64,000 nt of DNA from NCBI RefSeq assembly GCF_000204055.1, contig NW_006768791.1, positions 994,339 to 1,058,338 of the forward strand. Direction: 5' to 3'. The notes below the pieces were generated by a model, which was given only the letters and a program-made list of their open reading frames with translations, did no database searches and was not told where the DNA came from. The position numbers and the translations under genes were made by a program. Positions 57,934 to 64,000 of this stretch are shown here, piece by piece. Within the stretch, counting starts at the first letter, position 1. The number at the start of each line of letters is the position of its first letter. This DNA is from Melampsora larici-populina 98AG31. Its lineage: Eukaryota > Basidiomycota > Pucciniomycetes > Pucciniales > Melampsoraceae.

Positions 57934-60190
57934 GGCCCTGTTTGGTATGGCTTACAGCTTTTGTAAATAGATTAAAGATTAATAGATTATGCATTGCATA
58001 ATCCATTATTTCATGAAGCCACTTTTCAAGTTTGAAATCCAATTTTCTAATTCAATTTCATCCCAAAAATCAATCGATGATGTTTGGTATGTACCATTCA
58101 CCAAACTTGACTATTGATAATAATCTATCATCATCTTGATTCTTATTGTTCAATTTGATTTTGGACATTTAGAAATCAACTTGTCTCAGAGATTGCTCCA
58201 TTGATGACTTGATAGAGTCATTGCATTGATAGGTTTATGAAATCGTGTGAATCCTTTCATTCAATCAATCACAGTCATTAGCAATGATCAATGTTGAGTT
58301 GCCCAAATTGAGGTTGAATTATGTGTGTAGTACAAATCAGAGTTGAATTGATGCTTATCAACAAAGTTTGAAGTTTCTCTTATAGACCGAGTTCTACACC
58401 ACAAAGACACTTATTTGCGTCACGGCATTGGGCATGTCCCAAATTGGGGACACGACCCGACAGCCACTAACGGGGCGCTGGCTCGACGTCTGTATGCAAA
58501 TATATCCGCGGTGCATCCTGAAGATGCTCTGGCGTCGTCCTTGCCAGGATGAGATTCGAGCACACTGTGCTCGGATCACCTACGGATGTCCAATCAATGG
58601 AACACCCTTACAGCAACCCTTAGACAACCGCTAGCAATCCAATATCTGTTGCCCTTGTGATGGAAGCAGGACAGCCACCAGCAGTCTCAAGACTGGGTGC
58701 CCACTTGGCACCACAGCAAAGGACCTTGATGAGGAGGCCAGTCAAATTTTAAAACTGATTTGGTCAAGTGACATCATCATTGCATGGTGACTTTGACACT
58801 TTGACCTGTACCAAAGCAATCTTCATCCTCCTTCATCTCTCACTTCCTTCTCGTTTCCGTCTTCCACTTTGATCTTGTTCGATCTACATCCCCTTCCGCC
58901 TTTCTTTTTCTTCAACTACATTCACACCTAATCCAATCTCCAAAGTCTTGATATGATTTTCAATCGCATTGGAACATCAACCTTTCCTTCACTCAATTCA
59001 TTTTTCATAATAATTTCTGAATTCTGTTTAGTAAGTCTTTCAACTGATTGACAATAAACCAACTTTGAGGAAACTATTTCGAAACTTTTAATGTAGATGA
59101 ATATGTTTCTTTCAAAGCTTCAATAGGCAAATGATAGACATGAATTCCAGAATGATCGATCGTAAGTCTTTTTCTATCTACAGCTGTTTCTTACTTTGGT
59201 ATCGTTGTTAATGGAATTAGTTTGCTTTGAATTCCAAACAAGGTATGAAAGATCTTTATTCTTTCTTCTGGAGTTTTTGTACTTTGTTATTGATCAATTT
59301 ACAGAACATGATGAATCCATCAAATTTTACGATTCAAGTCAATGATTGAGAAAAAGACAATTATTCTTATCAGCTTCAGTGATAGATATTATTGTTTTTA
59401 TCATTTCATTGTTTTATTGTTTTTGTCATTTCATTGTTTTATGGTCTTTATCACTTCATTGTTTTATTTTTTTTATCACTTTATTGTTTTAACCTTTTAT
59501 TGTTCATATCATTTCATCAATGTTGGGTTTTTGAACTACAAATCATTATTGTTATAACAGTGCTTTATAGGAAATTTAATCGCGCCGTTATTAATTAAAA
59601 CAAATCTGAAATAAGTGAACTCAAAACCAACCCGTAGACATTTTCAGGACAATCTAGGAGATATCTAAAGCTGATCCGAAGCTCTATCAGTCATTTGTGT
59701 ATCGGTGCTGCGTGCGCCCTCACAACAAACCTCGAGGGATGTCAGATGGTTGTCGATTCGCGCGCTCTGGGCAGCCCGATGGGCTCTGCTCAGGCGTCTG
59801 AACGTCGGAGTCCGGCAGATGTTTCTCGGTGTGCTGTGGGGGGACGTCCGTCCCCCACCAAGAAAAATCGGACACCCGGTGGACATCCAAGTGTCCTTGT
59901 GGTGTAGAGATGAAGGACACGGAAGCAAGTTGAGATGTACATAGAAGGGCCCCGGGTCGTAAGGCTTCCTCCAGGTTTATAATGGATTATTAAAACTTGA
60001 AAGCTGGTCTAGAGCAGCTTTCAAAATGATCAAAAATAATAGAATATTGACAGGAAAATGGCTTTTGAAAAGGGGGGCAAAGGAGGGCAAAAGCGATAAC
60101 AAACGAGTTTTTTTGAAAAAGTGTAAAATGGATTATTTTCAAAAAATAATTCATTTCTCCCGTTTTTTGTAAGCTATACCAAACGGGGCC
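57934..60190. mobile_element. Tourist-like (PIF/Harbinger) element, 2.26 kb
   Basis: Ends GGCCCTGTTTGGTATGGCTT and, inverted, GGCCCCGTTTGGTATAGCTT, 23 bp with two mismatches; TTA duplication on both sides (57931-57933, 60191-60193). Both features are those of Tourist/PIF-Harbinger elements. No transposase inside. It contains two GC-rich islands (58390-58740 and 59690-59960) in AT-rich DNA that may be captured or nested sequences, and a (TTTTATTG) T-rich stretch at 59385-59520. Confidence 0.8.
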
Positions 60191-60193
60191 TTA

Positions 60194-60911
60194 AAGATCG
60201 ATGATTTAGAGAAGATTTGGGAAGATTTGAATGTTTGAACTTTGCAATTTTTTCACAGACGACTGTGGTGGGTACAAAACAAAACTATAGTGGATGCTTT
60301 TATGCGTACATACTTGTCTTTCCACCTACAAATGGAGTCAACAGCTTGTGAGATACGAACGCTCGAATTCGCAGCAAAGAGATTGCTGCAATACATACAC
60401 TTCAAGATGAAAAGGGGTTTAAACTTTGGCAAACGCACGACAAATCGCACAATTTCACAGATGTATTATGTATTACGTGCTCAAAGTATGGCTCTTCGAC
60501 GGGTCTGCTCCGCCGTGAGAGAGCGTTTTCCTGCAAAACTCGAGCAAGTTGGCGCTGAACTTTGACAAGCTCTGTGCAATTTTCAAAAGCATCCTCAATT
60601 CAAATTGTGTGAAGCTATGTCTCGTAAGTGAATGCATCCTGAGTCCAGCACCCACGCCATTCAAATTTCCATTTCGATGTCATTTGATTAAAATAGTTTC
60701 TCAGTGACTTCGACTGCTCTAGTGTGTGTACAATATATATCGCCAGCTAATCATTTAAATTCGCAGTGCCTTCGAAGAGGGTCACTTGAACGCGTGTCAA
60801 GGTCAACAACATCGATTTAAGTATAAAGCGACGCCTCTTTAATCTCGATTCTCAGACTCCTTTCACCCCACCTCACCCTCTCTATATATCCTTTATCCTG
60901 GACTTGATTAC
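60194..60911. other. Upstream region of OPT gene
   Basis: Contains no supported gene. Open stretch 60242-60565 shows no recognised domain. The proximal part is the presumed promoter of the transporter. Confidence 0.5.
60821..60828 (+). promoter_or_regulatory. Candidate TATA box of OPT gene
   Basis: GTATAAAG about 90 bp before the ATG, followed by pyrimidine-rich sequence (CTCACCCTCTCTATATATCC) before the start codon, a common fungal start-site layout. Confidence 0.4.
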
Positions 60912-63900
60912 ATGCCAAGTACGAAATCGTTCACTTACGAAAATCCAAGAGCTGCACCAACCGTCCGAAATCGCGTAGAAATGCCTGTTGAACAGTCGAT
61001 CTGTTCAGAAACTGATCTCAAATCACCTTTAGACTACGATGCCCACCAACATGATGCTTATGACGTGAAAGACTTTGAGCCAGAGAATGTGGGCCGGCTG
61101 ATAGATTTTCTGCGACAAGTCGTCGATGAGACTGAGTGAGTCCGCAATACCCATCCCTTACCGCTCACCACACGCTATGATGATCACCCGACGACGAGAG
61201 CTAACTGTTCCTCGCCATTTCTACCTCAGTGAGATCATGGGAGACGATCCCAATTTTCCCAGTACTCTCTTGACTCGAGCTGCTGAAGCGTTGAAGCCAG
61301 ATGTTACTCCACAGGAAGTACTTGAGATTGCGGCAGCTACTCGTGCAGATTTAAAGCTGGCGGAGGATAATTCCCCCTACCCTGAGGTAGGATCTTCGCT
61401 TTCGGCATGCGGCCTATCGCACCAGCTCATACTTCTAAACGTTGGCAGGTTCGAGCCTGTGTTGACGCTTTTGATGACCCTTCAACTCCGGTCATGACCT
61501 TTCGGTGAGTTTTGTATTCATTCTCACTGCTATATCGCAAGCTTATTAACCTCATCCACCTGCGACGAAAGAATGTGGTTTATCGGATTTATTACAGTGA
61601 TATTGGGAACTGGACTCAATCAGTTCTTTATACCACGTCTGCCGAACATAACAATCAACACGACTGTAGCGCAGTTGCTCAGTTTTCCTCTGGGCAGTAC
61701 GTCATGTTACGCCCTTCCGAAATGTAGGTGAACTTGAGAAGGCAGCATGCTGACTGGGTTTCTTCAGTGCTGATGGCAAGATTTTTACCAACCAAGGTCT
61801 TCCGTGTTGGGAATCGATCTTTTACCCTCAACCCGGGCCCTTTCAAGTACGTCATCTGCCACTACGCGCGCTACGGCAAGTTATGATGAGCTCATACGAG
61901 TTCCTTGTGCTTTCTTCCTTTCTTTGACCGATCAGTATGAAAGAACACATGTTGATTAGTATTGTGAGTCTCTCTAGATGCCACATCTACGTCGTCGAGC
62001 CATATATCTGACGATAGAACAATGCATCTTTGTTTTAGATGGCCAACGCATCTTTTGGTGGAGCCTATGTAAGTTTTCATATCCTGCTCGACCTCCAAGA
62101 AGAGGCAAGTTTATATACGCTAACGCGATCGCAATCAGGCGACCGATATCATCGCAGTCCTCAAAATTCCCAAATTCTATAATAATGTCTCTCTGGGGGG
62201 GAATCGCGCCTTTCAAATATCATTAGTTTTGAGTACGCAGCTCATGGGCTACACATTGGCTGGAACGTGCCGCTCGTAAGCGTTTTCTTATCCTATCATG
62301 TGACATGCGAGCCTGATGTATCCTCGGTATGGATGTTGTCATTAGCTTCTTGGTGTATCCACGTGCGATGGTAAGTCCATTATTAGAACATTCTTTTCAC
62401 TCGATGACTGTTTCTGATGCTATGCCAATCAAGGTTTGGTGGCCAAACTTACTTCAAATCACTGTACTACGAGCTTTACATGGAAAGGATAACAGGCCAC
62501 CTGTCAACGGGTGGAAGACGTCACAAATCCGATTCTTCCTTTTTTGTGGGGTAAGCCATTTGCACATCGTGATTGATGTAGTGCAGACTTCACTGATACT
62601 GACATCACCTGTTTACCATCAATATAGATTGGCTATGGAATTTGTTAGCTTATCTTTTGCTGACACATACTCTTGACATTGGCTGACTTTAATGCGTGTT
62701 GTGATCCTAGACTTCATCTTACCAGGAGTCTTTTTTCAGGCTCTCGCATTTTTCAAGTATGTATTCCATCTTGGCCATTGTATAATATCCAGTTTTTTGA
62801 TTGCTCAATATCCACAGCTGGACAACCTGGATTGCACCGAGAAACGCCAAACTAGCTATGCTCACAGGTACACTCAGTGGCCTCGGCCTCAACCCGTTCC
62901 CCACGCTGGACTGGAACTTCTTGTATGGCGATCCTATTATCGTACCTTTGTGGGCTGTCGTGAGTATTTACACGGGAACTGTCAATATCGGAGAAAGCAC
63001 TAAACTCTTATTCACGGATTGTAGTCAAATGTATATTTTGGCATGTTGTGCAGCGTGGTGGCGATTTGTGTGATATACTTTAACAATATACTTCACACAT
63101 CGTATCTGCCAATCAATAGTTCTGGTGAGTATCACGAGTCTACCGTCCTGTTCCACGCCACTAACACGAAGTTTTCCAAATCCTCTTACCTCCATTGTTA
63201 TCGTGTCTTTAGGGCTGTTTGATCGGAGAGGGTGAGTTAACATTTTCCTCGATTGTGCCGCTTCATGATCTGAGGTGAACCGTTCATTGACCATGTGTTT
63301 CTTTTTAGCCGTCCGTACAACACAAGTAGAATTCTCAATGAGTACGGAATCCTCGATCCGGTGAGGCTACTTTGGTTTTTGACTTTTGGTAGTCTTTCAC
63401 TAAAGTCAATTATCAAATCGATTTCAGGCCAGATATAAAGCATACAGTGTACCTTATATGTCTGCCTCCACAATTGTAGCGTCAGTGTCTCCGGTCTGAT
63501 ACACCATCGCTTATGCTTGCTGGTCACCTAATTCTCAGTTTCGCGCTGACCTCACAATTCCATTTCAATATGCAGCTATACCGGCTTTTTTGCCATTTAT
63601 AGTTCTACAGTGGTTCATTCCCTGATTCATTATCAAAGTCATGTCAAAAAAGCATTTCCTCATTTTTGGGAATCTTTGAGATGGAAGAAAAGTGGGGATA
63701 AGACCCGCAAATCAGCTAGGGACTTATTTCAATCAGATGTTCACTACCGGCTCATGCAAGCCTATCCAGAAGGTATGAACCCCATTATATCTCTCTGGGT
63801 GCGACTTTTGACACTCAAATTGACCTATGGGTTCTTGCAGTGCCCACATGGTGGTTCTTGGTCATTGGTGTCGTCTCGCTCACTCTTGCCATTTTTCTGA

Positions 63901-64000
63901 TTGAGTATTAGTAAGTTTCGTCCCCTGTGTATAGTTGAGATTTTGCTGGTTGTTCTGACATGTCTTCCAATCATAGTGAGACGCAGATGCCAGTATGGGG
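60912..64000 (+). CDS. OPT-family oligopeptide transporter, partial
   Basis: Proton-coupled importer of small peptides at the plasma membrane. Twenty exons lie in the window, all phase-consistent: 60912-61135, 61230-61386, 61449-61504, 61572-61696, 61768-61846, 61936-61963, 62039-62068, 62139-62275, 62346-62370, 62434-62550, 62628-62643, 62711-62756, 62818-62959, 63025-63124, 63213-63231, 63309-63360, 63428-63480, 63576-63772, 63841-63910, 63977-end. About 565 aa are present of the 750-900 usual. Motifs: SPYPEVRA, TGLNQFFIPRLP, LNPGPFN, MKEHMLISI, ATDIIAV, FLVYPRAM, TWIAPRN, GLGLNPFPTLDW, YLPINSS, RPYNTSRILNEYGILDP, YMSAS, YPEVPTWWF and MPVWG. No stop or frameshift. The C-terminus is beyond the right edge. 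OPT genes are often expanded and host-induced in rusts, which is background, not seen here. Confidence 0.93.

Noticed and set aside
59342..59598. Phe/Tyr-rich overlapping open frames
   Set aside because: Derived from TTTTATTG-type repeats within the Tourist-like element.
60242..60565. 107-aa open frame upstream of the transporter
   Set aside because: No recognised domain or splice context; more likely chance.

Overview
Eukaryotic, AT-rich, intron-dense and heavily transposon-loaded DNA. It is almost certainly from a basidiomycete fungus, and a rust (Pucciniales) is the best guess. The clues are a real host gene cut into about 20 short exons by 45-110 nt GT-AG introns, a KDZ transposase with a CxC5 cysteine cluster, a basidiomycete-type expanded zinc-finger family, a DIRS-like element and a chromodomain Ty3 element. 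The species call is inference. No bacterial, viral or organellar genes were seen.

Layout. 1-4185: left-truncated DIRS-type (tyrosine-recombinase) retrotransposon, cut off inside its recombinase. 4186-10466: complete Ty3 chromovirus with two 192-bp LTRs and intact gag and pol. 10467-14665: hAT transposon with a seven-exon transposase carrying two lesions, and a CACTG MITE inserted in its 5' part. 14700-21890: non-coding DNA with a short telomere-like tract and degraded host-gene relics on the minus strand (MDM34-like and MAP-kinase-like). 21897-24467: TATATTG microsatellites, fold-back elements, a 155-bp assembly gap and a 111-bp CACTG hairpin. 25137-31537: intact 6.4-kb Mutator-like element with an exact 8-bp target duplication, encoding one spliced 1,454-aa protein (Asn-rich region, FAR1-type finger, DDE transposase, zinc knuckle, OTU cysteine protease). 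32100-33060: degenerate ~160-bp satellite. 33868-34935: zinc-finger family gene disrupted at its 3' end. 35000-41230: mostly non-coding with local repeats and one 71-aa spliced gene model. 41231-43246: nested MITEs. 43363-47550: decayed PIF/Harbinger nuclease facing a decayed Myb/SANT-like gene. 49282-51539: uncharacterised six/seven-exon gene with frame breaks near its 3' end. 51944-54809: KDZ transposase gene split by a second copy of the CACTG MITE. 57934-60190: non-autonomous Tourist-like element. 60912-64000: the only clearly intact host gene, an OPT-family oligopeptide transporter, running off the right edge.

How it fits together. The window is a nested transposon graveyard beside one working transporter gene. 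Several elements look young: identical LTRs, exact target duplications, and an intact MULE reading frame through three introns. The most unusual pieces are the Asn-rich/FAR1/MULE/OTU fusion protein, the family of CACTG-ended mini-elements that all leave 3-bp duplications, and the Ty3 gag-pol junction, which carries both a stop-start overlap and a slippery heptamer. Coordinates of spliced models were worked out by eye from splice sites and phase; no database search was run.
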